Source: Bradyrhizobium sp. AT1 (GTDB taxonomy: Bacteria; Pseudomonadota; Alphaproteobacteria; Rhizobiales; Xanthobacteraceae). From it: 64,000 nt of DNA. The position numbers and the translations under genes are program-made. The stretch's first letter is position 1. Each line of letters opens with the position of its first letter. The DNA lies in NCBI RefSeq assembly GCF_001590795.1, contig NZ_JXDL01000001.1, positions 6,680,034-6,744,033 on the forward strand, read 5' to 3'. Under the pieces are notes generated by a model that saw only the letters and a program-made list of their open reading frames with translations, had not been told where the DNA came from and did no database searches. This document shows positions 26,441 through 34,614 of the stretch, in pieces.

Positions 26441-26923
26441 ATGATGAGTTCGAAAGCACGAGGACCCGGAGCGAAGTCTGCTCAGCCATCGGAGACGTCG
26501 CTGGACCTGCGCGCGCTGCAGCGGACGCCCGGCTTCATGCTGCGGCTCGCGCAGCTGAAGTTCTTCGAGGGCTTCTACGAGGAGTTCGCCGCATTGGGCC
26601 TGACGCCCGCGACCTATGCGATCTTCGCGATCATTCGCGACAATCCCGGCGTTCCGCCGAGCAGCCTCGCCAGCGTGCTTCGGTTGCGCCTGCCGAACCT
26701 GATCAAGATCCTGAACGAGCTCCAATCGTCCGGCTTCATCAAGCGCAACCGCTCCAAGGCCGATCGCCGCGCCGTCGAGCTGATGCTGACGCCGAAGGGG
26801 GCAAAACTCATTCAGGACGGAGCAAGGCTGACGGAGCCCTATAATCGGAAGATGCTGGCGCCACTCAGCGAGTCCGAGCAACGCATGCTGCTCGAACTGC
26901 TGAACCGGATGCTGCCATTCTAG
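26441..26923 (+). CDS. MarR-family transcriptional regulator
   Basis: Product of about 160 residues with a winged helix: LTPATYAIFAIIRDNPGVPPSSLASVLRLRLPNLIKILNELQSSGFIKRNRSKADRRAVELMLTPKG carries the recognition helix and the wing DRRAVEL typical of MarR, flanked by dimerisation helices. MarR proteins usually release DNA on binding a phenolic ligand. The likely targets are its own gene and the divergent solute-binding protein/P450 operon through the inverted repeat at 26372. Two adjacent ATG codons (26441, 26444) are possible starts, and a TTG at 26396 is less likely because it overlaps the operator. Confidence 0.88.
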   Translation: MMSSKARGPGAKSAQPSETSLDLRALQRTPGFMLRLAQLKFFEGFYEEFAALGLTPATYAIFAIIRDNPGVPPSSLASVLRLRLPNLIKILNELQSSGFIKRNRSKADRRAVELMLTPKGAKLIQDGARLTEPYNRKMLAPLSESEQRMLLELLNRMLPF

Positions 26924-27108
26924 CCGTTGGCCGGATCGGCGTGTGGTCAATCGCCGCGATGTCCTGCGGCATTGCGCAGGTGGCCGGTGGGTTCATTTCG
27001 CTCCGCTGGATTGAAGCCCGCCTCCGTGCCCCAAAATCCGCCAAATCGATGGTCACTAAGCCTACGAAGGGGGCCTTTTACCCCCCCCGTGGTGGGACTG
27101 CTGGATTG

Positions 27109-28050
27109 ATGATTGATCTGAGGCGACTCCTCGCGCTGGCAGCTGTTGCGCTGCTCGCCCTGGGCCCCGGCATGGCCGCTGCCTCACCCGCCAAATCCAA
27201 GTCCACCGCGGCCGTACCTGCCGCGCCGCCGCCTCCGCCGTTCGAGCCGTTGCCGCCGCCGAAGATTTACCTGTTCCGCGGCGCCATGGGGCCGATCTTC
27301 TCGACCGGCATGGATCGGCTCGAAGAGAAGCTGACGAAGGCCGGCTTCTCGGCCAACGTCTATGAGTTCACTATCTGCCGGTTCATCGGCGACCGCGCCA
27401 TCGCCAGCTACAAGGAAAGCCCCGCGCCGATCGTGCTGATCGGCCACTCCATGGGTGGGTTGTGCTCGATCGTCATCTCCGAGATGGCGGCCAAGGAAAA
27501 CATCCCGATCAGCCTCGTCATCGCCATCGATCCCGCGCATGCGACCGGCGACGTGCCGCTCAATGTCGAGCGCTTCATCAACATCTTCCTGTCCGACAGT
27601 GTGCTCGGCGGCGGCGACGTCGTCGCGGTGCCCGGCTTTCGCGGCCATTATGCGAGTTACGACCTGAAGGAAAACGCGCGCGTCTCGCACATCAACATCG
27701 AGAAGTCCGACGACATCCATCGCCAGATCGTCGAGATGGTGACTCAGCTGCCGCGCATTCCGCCGCAAACCCAGGCCGACGCGGTGCCGCTGCGCTACCT
27801 CGTGCCTGCGGATACGTTGGTCGAATTGTGGGACTCAGGCGTGCGGGTGCCGGTGCGCAAGGGCGACACCATGGAGAGCATCGCCGCCGCCAACCGTGTG
27901 CCGCTCTGGACCCTGGCGCAGAGCAATTCGCTTGCCGAGAACGCGCAGCTCACGCCGGGACAGACCATCATCGTCCCGCGCCACCTGACGCCGCCCGAGC
28001 CCGCGGCCGCGATGGCGACACCACCGGCGGTGCCGGCGAAGCGGAAGTAG
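27109..28050 (+). CDS. Secreted GHSMGG-motif hydrolase-like protein with C-terminal LysM-like domain (paralogue B)
   Basis: 313 residues: signal peptide (LLALAAVALLALGPGMAAA), a Pro-rich spacer (about 36-51), a hydrolase-like domain with nucleophile elbow GHSMGG (Ser114) and conserved blocks shared with the product at 21408, and a C-terminal LysM-like segment (about 245-292: VRKGDTMESIAAANRVPLWT, NAQLTPGQTIIVP). LysM modules bind peptidoglycan or chitin-like glycans, so the protein is probably held at the cell wall. ATG 27109 is preceded by an unusual G5/C8 hairpin region (27069-27088). The catalytic function is not established. Confidence 0.78.
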   Translation: MIDLRRLLALAAVALLALGPGMAAASPAKSKSTAAVPAAPPPPPFEPLPPPKIYLFRGAMGPIFSTGMDRLEEKLTKAGFSANVYEFTICRFIGDRAIASYKESPAPIVLIGHSMGGLCSIVISEMAAKENIPISLVIAIDPAHATGDVPLNVERFINIFLSDSVLGGGDVVAVPGFRGHYASYDLKENARVSHINIEKSDDIHRQIVEMVTQLPRIPPQTQADAVPLRYLVPADTLVELWDSGVRVPVRKGDTMESIAAANRVPLWTLAQSNSLAENAQLTPGQTIIVPRHLTPPEPAAAMATPPAVPAKRK

Positions 28051-28088
28051 CAGCTTCGCCTCTACCGCAGCCGGGAAGAGGGGCGAAG

Positions 28089-29162
28089 TTACACATTCGA
28101 CCCGTGGATGGCATCGATCACCGCGTCTGTAACCTCCTTGGTCGTCGCCTTGCCTCCGACATCCGGCGTCAGCACGCCGGCCGCGCAGACTTTCTCGACC
28201 GCCGCCATCAGCCGTATTGCGGCATCCTTCTCGCCGAGATGCTCCAGCATCTGCGCGCCGGTCCAGAACGTCGCGACCGGATTGGCGATGCCCTTGCCGG
28301 TGATATCGAAGGCCGAGCCGTGGATAGGCTCGAACATCGAGGGGAAGCGGCGCTGCGGATCGATGTTGCCGGTCGGCGCGACGCCGAGGCTGCCCGCCAG
28401 CGCGCCGGCGAGGTCCGAGAGGATGTCGGCGTGCAGGTTGGTCGCAACGATGGTGTCGAGGCTCTTCGGATGCAGGGTCATGCGCACCGTCATGGCGTCG
28501 ACCAGCATCTTGTCCCAGGTCACGTCAGGGAATTCGGTCGCGACCTCGGCCGCGATCTCGTCCCACATCACCATACCGTGGCGCTGGGCGTTGGACTTGG
28601 TCACCACGGTCAGGAATTTACGCGGGCGCGACTGTGCGAGCTGGAACGCATAGCGCATGATGCGGGTGACACCGACACGGGTGAACACCGCGACTTCGGT
28701 GCCGACCTCTTCCGGCAGGCCCTTGTGCGCGCGGCCGCCCATGCCGGCATATTCGCCTTCCGAGTTCTCGCGCACGATCACCCAGTCGAGATCGCCGACG
28801 CCGACATTGCGCAGCGGCGAGGCGACGCCCGGCAATATCTTGGTCGGCCGCACATTGGCGTATTGGTCAAAGCCCTGGCAGATCGGCAGGCGCAGGCCCC
28901 ACAGCGTGATGTGATCGGGCACGTCAGGGGCACCCACCGCGCCGAAATAGATCGCGTCGAACTTCTTCAGTTCAGCGAGGCCGTCGGCCGGCATCATCAC
29001 GCCGTGCTTCTTGTAATAGTCCGAGCCCCAGTCGAAGGTCTTGACGTTGAAGGCAAGGTCGCCGCTGCGCTGTGCCAGCGCCTCCAGCACGCGGATGCCC
29101 GCCGAGATCACCTCGGGGCCGATGCCGTCGGCGGGAATGGCCGCGATCGAATGGGTGCGCAT
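28089..29162 (-). CDS. D-malate / tartrate dehydrogenase (isocitrate/isopropylmalate dehydrogenase family)
   Basis: 357-residue NAD+-dependent beta-decarboxylating dehydrogenase. Family motifs: IPADGIGPEV at the N-terminus, substrate loop DLDWVIVRENSEGEYAG, the Lys/Asp pair in VTKSNAQRHGM and VDAMTVRM, and the NAD loop FEPIHGSAFDI. The Leu-to-Trp pattern LWGLRLPICQGFDQYANVRP matches TtuC/DmlA-type enzymes acting on D-malate or tartrate rather than LeuB. ATG 29162 gives the canonical N-terminus; the open extension upstream is not needed. It is divergent from a LysR regulator, as with dmlA/dmlR in enterobacteria. Confidence 0.9.
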   Translation of the reverse strand: MRTHSIAAIPADGIGPEVISAGIRVLEALAQRSGDLAFNVKTFDWGSDYYKKHGVMMPADGLAELKKFDAIYFGAVGAPDVPDHITLWGLRLPICQGFDQYANVRPTKILPGVASPLRNVGVGDLDWVIVRENSEGEYAGMGGRAHKGLPEEVGTEVAVFTRVGVTRIMRYAFQLAQSRPRKFLTVVTKSNAQRHGMVMWDEIAAEVATEFPDVTWDKMLVDAMTVRMTLHPKSLDTIVATNLHADILSDLAGALAGSLGVAPTGNIDPQRRFPSMFEPIHGSAFDITGKGIANPVATFWTGAQMLEHLGEKDAAIRLMAAVEKVCAAGVLTPDVGGKATTKEVTDAVIDAIHGSNV

Positions 29163-29231
29163 GGGGGAGGCTCCGTTTGGGATGTCGGTGGCGCCGCGCC
29201 GGATCCGGCGGGTTGCGTCGGTGCCGAATCT

Positions 29232-29252
29232 AGACGGTGGCTCAAACCGTCT
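29232..29252. promoter_or_regulatory. LysR-type operator candidate
   Basis: AGACGGT (29232-29238), 7-base spacer, ACCGTCT (29246-29252): a perfect inverted repeat between the divergent dehydrogenase and LysR genes. A second shorter repeat ATGAT-ATA-ATCAT (29279-29291) overlaps a TATAAT that could be the -10 of lysR. Confidence 0.55.
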
Positions 29253-29317
29253 CAAGCAGCGCTGGTTTATACAAAAAAATGATATAATCATCGCCGTCTG
29301 AGGTGAGGGGGCCGGGA

Positions 29318-30235
29318 ATGGAATTGCATCAGCTTCGATGCTTCGTGGCGGCAGCCGAGCAGCTGCATTTCGGCCGCGCTGCGCAGCAGCTCCAGATGCT
29401 GCCCTCGGCGCTGGGCCGGCAGATCAGGCTGCTGGAGGAGGACCTCGGCACGCGGCTGTTTGCGCGGACCACGCGCGCGGTGTCGCTCACCGAGGATGGA
29501 GCGACGCTGCTGCGCGATGCCCGTGCCATCCTCGCCAAGGTCGAGGCAGTCGAGAATAACCTTCGCAATCGCCCGCGTGCGGGAGCCGCGCGGCGGCTGC
29601 GGATCGGTGCCATCGACAGCGCGGCGGCCGGGCTGCTGCCGCCGCTCTTGCGCGACTTCCGCGCGAACCATCCTGACATCGCGGTGCAGCTTCTCGAGGA
29701 CAAGACGGTCCGGCTGCTGCCGAAGGTGCTGACCGGCGCGCTCGATCTTGCCTTTGTCCGCCCGCCGGGCCGCGCGGACAAGCGGCTCGAATTCCGCGAC
29801 CTGCTCCAGGAGACCGCGATCGTGGCGTTCCCGCAGCGGCATGCACTGGCGAGGCGCAAGTCGATCACGCTGGCCGACATCGCCGACGAGGCGATGCTGG
29901 TGCCGGATCGCCGCTCGCGGCCGCACAGCCACGATCTCACGATCAAGCTGTTCGAGCAGGCCGGGCTGACGCCGCGCATCGTGCAGGTCGCCGACGAGAA
30001 GCAGACCATCATCCATCTGGTAGCCACCAGGCTCGGCGTCGCGATCGTGCCGCGCTGGACCACGCGGATGGCGGTGTCAGGCGTGCGCTTTGTGCCGCTC
30101 CGGCTGAGGCAGAGCGGTCCGGTCGGCCGGCTGCCGCTCGCCGCCGTCTGGCTGCGCGGCACGCGCGATCCGGCTCGCGATGCCATGCTGGCGGTGCTGG
30201 AGGCGCGCCTGCGCAGCTATGCGCGGGAGGCGTGA
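29318..30235 (+). CDS. LysR-family transcriptional regulator
   Basis: 305 residues with an N-terminal LysR helix-turn-helix (MELHQLRCFVAAAEQLHFGRAAQQLQMLPSALGRQIRLLEEDLGTRLF) and a C-terminal periplasmic-binding-like effector domain beginning RLRIGAIDSAAAGLLPPLLRDF. Helix residues normally invariant (A-A-x-x-L, S-x-x-x-x-I) are mostly kept, though the usual SQPA(V/L)S is LPSALG. ATG 29318 follows a GAGGTGAGGGG ribosome site. It is the probable regulator of the divergent D-malate/tartrate dehydrogenase gene; the effector would be the hydroxyacid. Confidence 0.9.
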   Translation: MELHQLRCFVAAAEQLHFGRAAQQLQMLPSALGRQIRLLEEDLGTRLFARTTRAVSLTEDGATLLRDARAILAKVEAVENNLRNRPRAGAARRLRIGAIDSAAAGLLPPLLRDFRANHPDIAVQLLEDKTVRLLPKVLTGALDLAFVRPPGRADKRLEFRDLLQETAIVAFPQRHALARRKSITLADIADEAMLVPDRRSRPHSHDLTIKLFEQAGLTPRIVQVADEKQTIIHLVATRLGVAIVPRWTTRMAVSGVRFVPLRLRQSGPVGRLPLAAVWLRGTRDPARDAMLAVLEARLRSYAREA

Positions 30236-30272
30236 GGGGCTATGACGTAGGCTGGGCGAGAAGGTGGATGCG

Positions 30273-31097
30273 ATGAGCGAACAAAAGACGCCGGGTGAAT
30301 TGCGCGTTGCCATTGCAGGGCTGGGCTCAATCGGCAGCAAGATCGCGACCGCGCTCGATCAGGGCATCGAGGGGCTGGCGCTGTCCGCCGTCGCGGTGCG
30401 CGATTCCGCAAAGCATCGCGCTTTCATCGATAGCCTGCGTCGCCCGCCGCAGATTCTGCCGATCGGCGAGCTCGGCGATGCCGCCGATATCGTGGTGGAG
30501 TGCGCACCGAGCCATCATCTGCGCGCCATCGTCGAGCCCGCGGTGAGGCGCGGCAAGGCCGCGGTCGTGGTCAGCGTCGGCGGGCTGCTCGACAATTTCG
30601 ATCTGGTCGATCTCGCCCGCGCCAATGGCGGCCGCATCATCGTGCCGACCGGCGCGCTGATCGGGCTCGACGCCGTCAACGCCGCCGCTGTCGGTACGAT
30701 CCATTCAGTGAAGATGGTGACGCGCAAGCCGATCGACGGGCTCAAGGGCGCGCCCTTCATCGTGCAGAACAACATCGACATCGATAATCTGCGCGAGCCG
30801 CTAAAATTGTTCGAGGGCAGTGCGCGGGAAGCCGCGAAGGGCTTCCCGGCGAACGTCAATGTCGCCGTTGCATTGTCGCTAGCGGGCATCGGGCCTGATC
30901 GCACCCAGATTCAGGTCTGGGCCGACCCGACCGTGACGCGCAACGTTCACCGCATCGAGGTCGAGGCGGATTCGGCGCGCTTCTCGATGGGCATCGAGAA
31001 CATCCCGTCCGAAAATCCCAAGACAGGACTGATTACGGCGCTGTCCGTGATCGCGCTGCTGCGCAAGCAGCGCGCCACGCTGTGCGTGGGGACGTGA
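30273..31097 (+). CDS. Aspartate dehydrogenase-like protein (NadX type)
   Basis: 274-residue NAD(P)-dependent enzyme. The N-terminal Rossmann motif is VAIAGLGSIGSKIATAL. The middle region VECAPSHHLRAIVEPAVRRGKAAVVVSVGGLLDN and the C-terminal domain with NNIDIDNL, FPANVNVAVALSLAGIGPDRT and NVHRIEVEADSARF match L-aspartate dehydrogenases, which can feed iminoaspartate to NAD synthesis or deaminate aspartate. ATG 30273 has GAGAAGG 8 bases upstream; a GTG three codons earlier is less favourable. It follows the LysR gene by 37 bases, so the two may be co-transcribed. Confidence 0.82.
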   Translation: MSEQKTPGELRVAIAGLGSIGSKIATALDQGIEGLALSAVAVRDSAKHRAFIDSLRRPPQILPIGELGDAADIVVECAPSHHLRAIVEPAVRRGKAAVVVSVGGLLDNFDLVDLARANGGRIIVPTGALIGLDAVNAAAVGTIHSVKMVTRKPIDGLKGAPFIVQNNIDIDNLREPLKLFEGSAREAAKGFPANVNVAVALSLAGIGPDRTQIQVWADPTVTRNVHRIEVEADSARFSMGIENIPSENPKTGLITALSVIALLRKQRATLCVGT

Positions 31098-31100
31098 TTC

Positions 31101-32405
31101 TTACGCCCCCGTTACCCGCCAGATCACGTTGCCGACGTCGTCGGCCATCAGCAGCGACTTTTTGTCGGGACCGATCACCACGCCGACCGGGCGGCCGTAG
31201 GATTCCTTCTCGTCGGGGGACAGGAAGCCCGACAGGATGTCACGGCCGAGGCCGGACGGCTTGCCGTTCTCGAAGGGAATGAACACCAGCTTGTAGCCGG
31301 AGAGCTTGCTGCGATTCCACGAGCCGTGCTGGCCGATCACCATGCCGTCTCCGAAGCCGGGCAGGGTGCCCGCGGGCATCCAGCACAGGCCGAGCGAGGC
31401 GGTATGGCCGCCGAGCGCGTAGTCCGGTTGAATCGCCTTGGCGACCATCGCCGGATCCTGCGGCACGCGGTCGTCCACCGTCTTGCCCCAGTAGCAATAG
31501 GGCCAGCCGTAGAAGCCGCCGTCGCGCACCGAGGTGAGGTAATCCGGCGGCGTCTCGTCGCCGAGCCCGTCGCGCTCGTTGACGACGGTCCAGAGCACGT
31601 TCGTGTTCGGCTCCCAGGCAAGGCCGACGGGATTGCGCAGGCCGGCGCCGAAAATGCGATGCGGACCGGCAACGAGGTCGAGCTCGTACACCGCGGCGCG
31701 GCCTTCCTCGACCTCCATGCCCATCTCGGCAATGTTGCTGAGCGAGCCGACGCCGGCATAGAGCTTCTTGCCGTCTGGGCTTGCGAGCAGGCTGCGCGTC
31801 CAGTGTCCGCTCGGCTTGAAGGTGGTGAGCCGCTTGCCCGGCGCGGTGATGCGGTCGGCACCCGCGACGTAAGGAAACGCCATCACACCGTCGGTGTTGC
31901 CGACATAGAAGGTGTCGCCGACCAGCGCCATGCCGAACGGCTGGCTGAGGTTTTCCATGAAGGCGCCGCGAACCTCCGCAACGCCGTCGCCGTCCTTGTC
32001 GCGTAGCAGCGTGATGCGGTTGGCGGACACGCCGAGCGCCGCGGCGCGCCGCATCGTTGCCTGCATCGCGTAATGAAACACGGATCTCGGCGCGCCCGCG
32101 ATCTGCGTCGCCTCCGCGATCAGCACGTCGCCGTTGGGCAGCACCTCGATCCAGCGCGGATGGTCGAGACCGGTCGCGAACGCATTGACCTTGAGACCCG
32201 GCGCGACGGTCGGCTTCTGTCCTTCGCGCCAGCCGCGCGCGGTCGGCATCTTCAGCGTCGGGATCGCGCCTTGCGGCTTCGCTTCGGGAATGGCGGGCTT
32301 CTCTCCCCAGGCCGGCGCGGGCTCGGTGCCCGTCATCTTGCGCCATTGCAGCGCGATGCCGCCGAGGACCGCGACGAATTGCGCGAAGATACTGGAAAAT
32401 GTCAT
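31101..32405 (-). CDS. Sorbosone dehydrogenase / PQQ-type sugar dehydrogenase family beta-propeller
   Basis: 434 residues with an N-terminal hydrophobic segment (FAQFVAVLGGIALQW) that could be a signal anchor, followed by a six-bladed-propeller-like repeat structure (LDHPRWIEVLPNGDVLIAEA, NLSQPFGMALVGDTFYVGNTDG, IFGAGLRNPVGLAWEP, DGGFYGWPYCYWG, GQHGSWNRS). These blocks match the L-sorbosone/glucose dehydrogenase family that binds PQQ in the periplasm. The exact substrate is unknown. It converges tightly with the aspartate dehydrogenase-like gene (3 bases between stops). Confidence 0.82.
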   Translation of the reverse strand: MTFSSIFAQFVAVLGGIALQWRKMTGTEPAPAWGEKPAIPEAKPQGAIPTLKMPTARGWREGQKPTVAPGLKVNAFATGLDHPRWIEVLPNGDVLIAEATQIAGAPRSVFHYAMQATMRRAAALGVSANRITLLRDKDGDGVAEVRGAFMENLSQPFGMALVGDTFYVGNTDGVMAFPYVAGADRITAPGKRLTTFKPSGHWTRSLLASPDGKKLYAGVGSLSNIAEMGMEVEEGRAAVYELDLVAGPHRIFGAGLRNPVGLAWEPNTNVLWTVVNERDGLGDETPPDYLTSVRDGGFYGWPYCYWGKTVDDRVPQDPAMVAKAIQPDYALGGHTASLGLCWMPAGTLPGFGDGMVIGQHGSWNRSKLSGYKLVFIPFENGKPSGLGRDILSGFLSPDEKESYGRPVGVVIGPDKKSLLMADDVGNVIWRVTGA

Positions 32406-32545
32406 GAGACGCCCCTGTTTGCGCGCGCATCCAACTGGCTGGCGGGGCCTTCGTCAACCTGTGCACCGGGCCGGCCGGGGCTATTCCCGTGGAATGGCAG
32501 CCGATCAAATTTGCATGGGACGAACGCCGATTGCCTTACACGGCA

Positions 32546-32755
32546 TCAACGGCCGATCTGCCGCTCGAGCTGCCGCGCCGCGCGAAAATCGTCGAGGTGA
32601 TCGACGTTCGGTGTGAGCGCCGCCTCTCTGGACAACAGATGATAGACCCGCGCCACCGTGCGCTGCTTCTGCTTCGTCCGCCCCGGCGGCAGCGCCCGCG
32701 CCCTGCGGACGGCGGCGATGGCATGCGCGCGGAAATAATCGTAGGCGTCCGACAT
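32546..32755 (-). CDS. Small conserved-type hypothetical protein (69 aa)
   Basis: ATG 32755 opens 69 codons: MSDAYDYFRAHAIAAVRRAR..., rich in Arg and Ala, with a central VARVYHLLSREA and an end of DDFRAARQLERQIGR. Predicted all-helical and soluble, no cysteines, no signal. Codon use matches neighbouring genes, and the opposite-strand frame over the same region looks non-coding. An in-frame upstream start at 32800 adds residues without a ribosome site. Function unknown. Confidence 0.6.
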   Translation of the reverse strand: MSDAYDYFRAHAIAAVRRARALPPGRTKQKQRTVARVYHLLSREAALTPNVDHLDDFRAARQLERQIGR

Positions 32756-32836
32756 GACTCTATGCTCTGCGTGTTGCAGGTGTCGGGGGCTAACGGGCAA
32801 GGAGAGGAGCGGTTCCTTGGTGCGTGGAAACGTGCG

Positions 32837-32877
32837 CTGGTGCCCCGGGGCGCAGCGCAGCGCGTCCGGGACACCAG
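32837..32877. repeat. Intergenic palindromic repeat
   Basis: CTGGTGCCCCGG (32837-32848) pairs with CCGGGACACCAG (32866-32877) at 11 of 12 positions around a 17-base GC-rich loop with GCGCAGCGCAGCGCG. It lies in the gap between two minus-strand genes and resembles the CCGGGAC-armed repeat at 5026. Confidence 0.65.
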
Positions 32878-32899
32878 AGTGAGGCCAGTTGCTACGCCC

Positions 32900-33526
32900 T
32901 TACCGCGGCGACAGGAACGGGATGATCATCGGCACGCGGCGGCAATAGGCGCCGTAGGTGTCTTCGCCGAGCTCCTTCGAGAGGAACACCTCTTCCATCC
33001 GGCCCTTCTGCCACATGCCGAGCGAGATCAGGATGGCGCCGAGGATCGTCGTCGCCAAGCCGATCGCAACGCCGGTGACGAGCATGCCGAAGATCAAGCC
33101 GGTGTAGATCGGATGACGCACGATGCCGTAGGGGCCGGTGTCGATCACACGGTGGTCTTCCTTCTGGGTGATGGTGTTCGACCAGAATTTCCCGAGATGG
33201 AGCCGGCCCCACCAGGCGAAGGCGATGCCGGCAGCCGAGAGGACCGCGGCGATGGTGATGCCGGTGTTGCCGAGCACCCAGAATGGCTTCGTGCCCAGGA
33301 GCTCCGCGACCCACGGCGTGTACAGGATGCCGCCGACCAGGATCGGCAGGCGATAGCGCTGTGACTCCAGCGTCATGACCTGCTTCTTGGTCTGTCCCTG
33401 CCAGAACGAGGCACCGACCCAGCTGGCGAGAAAGGCGAGCCATAGCAGAGCCAGGAGTTCTGTCGGCCAGGCGGTGGTCCAGCCGCCCCAGGCGACGGAG
33501 AGAAGCTTGCTGAAATCGAAGGACAT
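32900..33526 (-). CDS. Isoprenylcysteine carboxyl methyltransferase-like membrane protein
   Basis: 208 residues with about five hydrophobic helices and the ICMT/PEMT-type signature DTGPYGIVRHPIYTGLIFG followed by GEDTYGAYCRRVPMIIPF. The RHPxY motif contacts S-adenosylmethionine in this superfamily. Bacterial members methylate lipids, small amines or unknown substrates; protein prenylcysteine is unlikely in bacteria. It lies downstream of the epimerase gene on the same strand (28-base gap), so they may form one unit. Confidence 0.85.
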   Translation of the reverse strand: MSFDFSKLLSVAWGGWTTAWPTELLALLWLAFLASWVGASFWQGQTKKQVMTLESQRYRLPILVGGILYTPWVAELLGTKPFWVLGNTGITIAAVLSAAGIAFAWWGRLHLGKFWSNTITQKEDHRVIDTGPYGIVRHPIYTGLIFGMLVTGVAIGLATTILGAILISLGMWQKGRMEEVFLSKELGEDTYGAYCRRVPMIIPFLSPR

Positions 33527-33554
33527 GAAGGTTCTTTGCGTTGGGGCGGCGGCT

Positions 33555-34586
33555 TTAGCTCGCGCGCGAGGAGAGCGCGTGATGCTCGATGGCGCCGGAG
33601 GGCTGCAGGCCGTTGCGGGCGAGAAGATGGGTGATGGTTTCGCGCAGCACGGGTTCGATCGGACGCGGCGAATAGCCGAGCTCGTTGCGCGCCTTGCCGA
33701 TCGAGAGGTCGCTCGCGGCGAGCGCGATGCGCACGCCCTCGGCGGTGCCGTTGGGTGGCCGACGCGTGACGTGATCGGAGATGTATTCCAGCATGATCGC
33801 GGAGAGCTCGGCGATCCTGCCGGGGACGACGATCGGATACTGCCGGCGCCCGCTCATCGCCGACATCATCCGCAGGATGTTGCCGAGCGGGACGCAGTCG
33901 CCGCCGAGAATGTAACGCTGGCCCTGGCGGCCGCGCTCCATGGTCAGCACCAGGCCCATGGCGACGTCGCGAACGTCGACGAGGTTGACTAGGAAGTTGA
34001 GATGCGGCTGCACCTTCTTCTGGAGGAAGTACCACAGCATCGCCGTCGGCGGCGTCAGATTGTGGTCGGCGGCGCCGATCGGCATGGTCGGCGTGCCGAT
34101 CACGAGCGGAAACCCATCGGCCGCAGCCTTGGCGGCATGATGCTCGGCAAGCGACTTCGAGCGCGTATAGGCGCCCGGCATCGCATCGGCAGGCTGCAGC
34201 GCCTCTTCGGCGGGAACGCCTTTGAGGTCGCAATAGGGGAACAGGATCGATTCCGTCGAGCAGTGCAGGAAGCGCGACACGCCGCGCTTCATTGCGGCCG
34301 CGAGCACGATCTCGGTGCCGCGGCAATTGACGTCGTGAAAGTCCTGCTTGTTGGCGACCCACATGCCGGGCAGGCCGGCGAGGTGATAGACCTGATCGAC
34401 CCCGGCGATCGCGGCATCGACTGCGGTGCTGTCCAGCACCGAGCCGTGGACATGTTCAACGTCGGTATTCGGCGTGGCCGGCGCGCGAACATCGAGAACG
34501 CGCACCCGCTGCCCACGGGCGCGGAGCGCTTCGACGAGATGATGTCCGATGAAGCCACTGCCACCGGTAACCAGTACGAGAGCCAT
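33555..34586 (-). CDS. NAD-dependent epimerase/dehydratase (extended SDR)
   Basis: 343 residues, extended short-chain dehydrogenase fold: NAD motif VTGGSGFIG (7-15), Asp after strand 2 (RVLDVRAP), VYHLAGLPG, and the active-site Tyr-x-x-x-Lys in GAYTRSKSLAEHH with the preceding Ser in HCSTES. The fold and the region VNLVDVRDVAMGLVLTMERGRQGQRYILGG are also found in hopanoid-associated sugar epimerases and sterol-dehydrogenase-like SDRs; I cannot choose between them. ATG 34586 is taken, not the longer frame starting 34688. Confidence 0.85.
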   Translation of the reverse strand: MALVLVTGGSGFIGHHLVEALRARGQRVRVLDVRAPATPNTDVEHVHGSVLDSTAVDAAIAGVDQVYHLAGLPGMWVANKQDFHDVNCRGTEIVLAAAMKRGVSRFLHCSTESILFPYCDLKGVPAEEALQPADAMPGAYTRSKSLAEHHAAKAAADGFPLVIGTPTMPIGAADHNLTPPTAMLWYFLQKKVQPHLNFLVNLVDVRDVAMGLVLTMERGRQGQRYILGGDCVPLGNILRMMSAMSGRRQYPIVVPGRIAELSAIMLEYISDHVTRRPPNGTAEGVRIALAASDLSIGKARNELGYSPRPIEPVLRETITHLLARNGLQPSGAIEHHALSSRAS

Positions 34587-34614
34587 GCAGAAGGTTGCTG
34601 TTTCGCGTCTAGAG

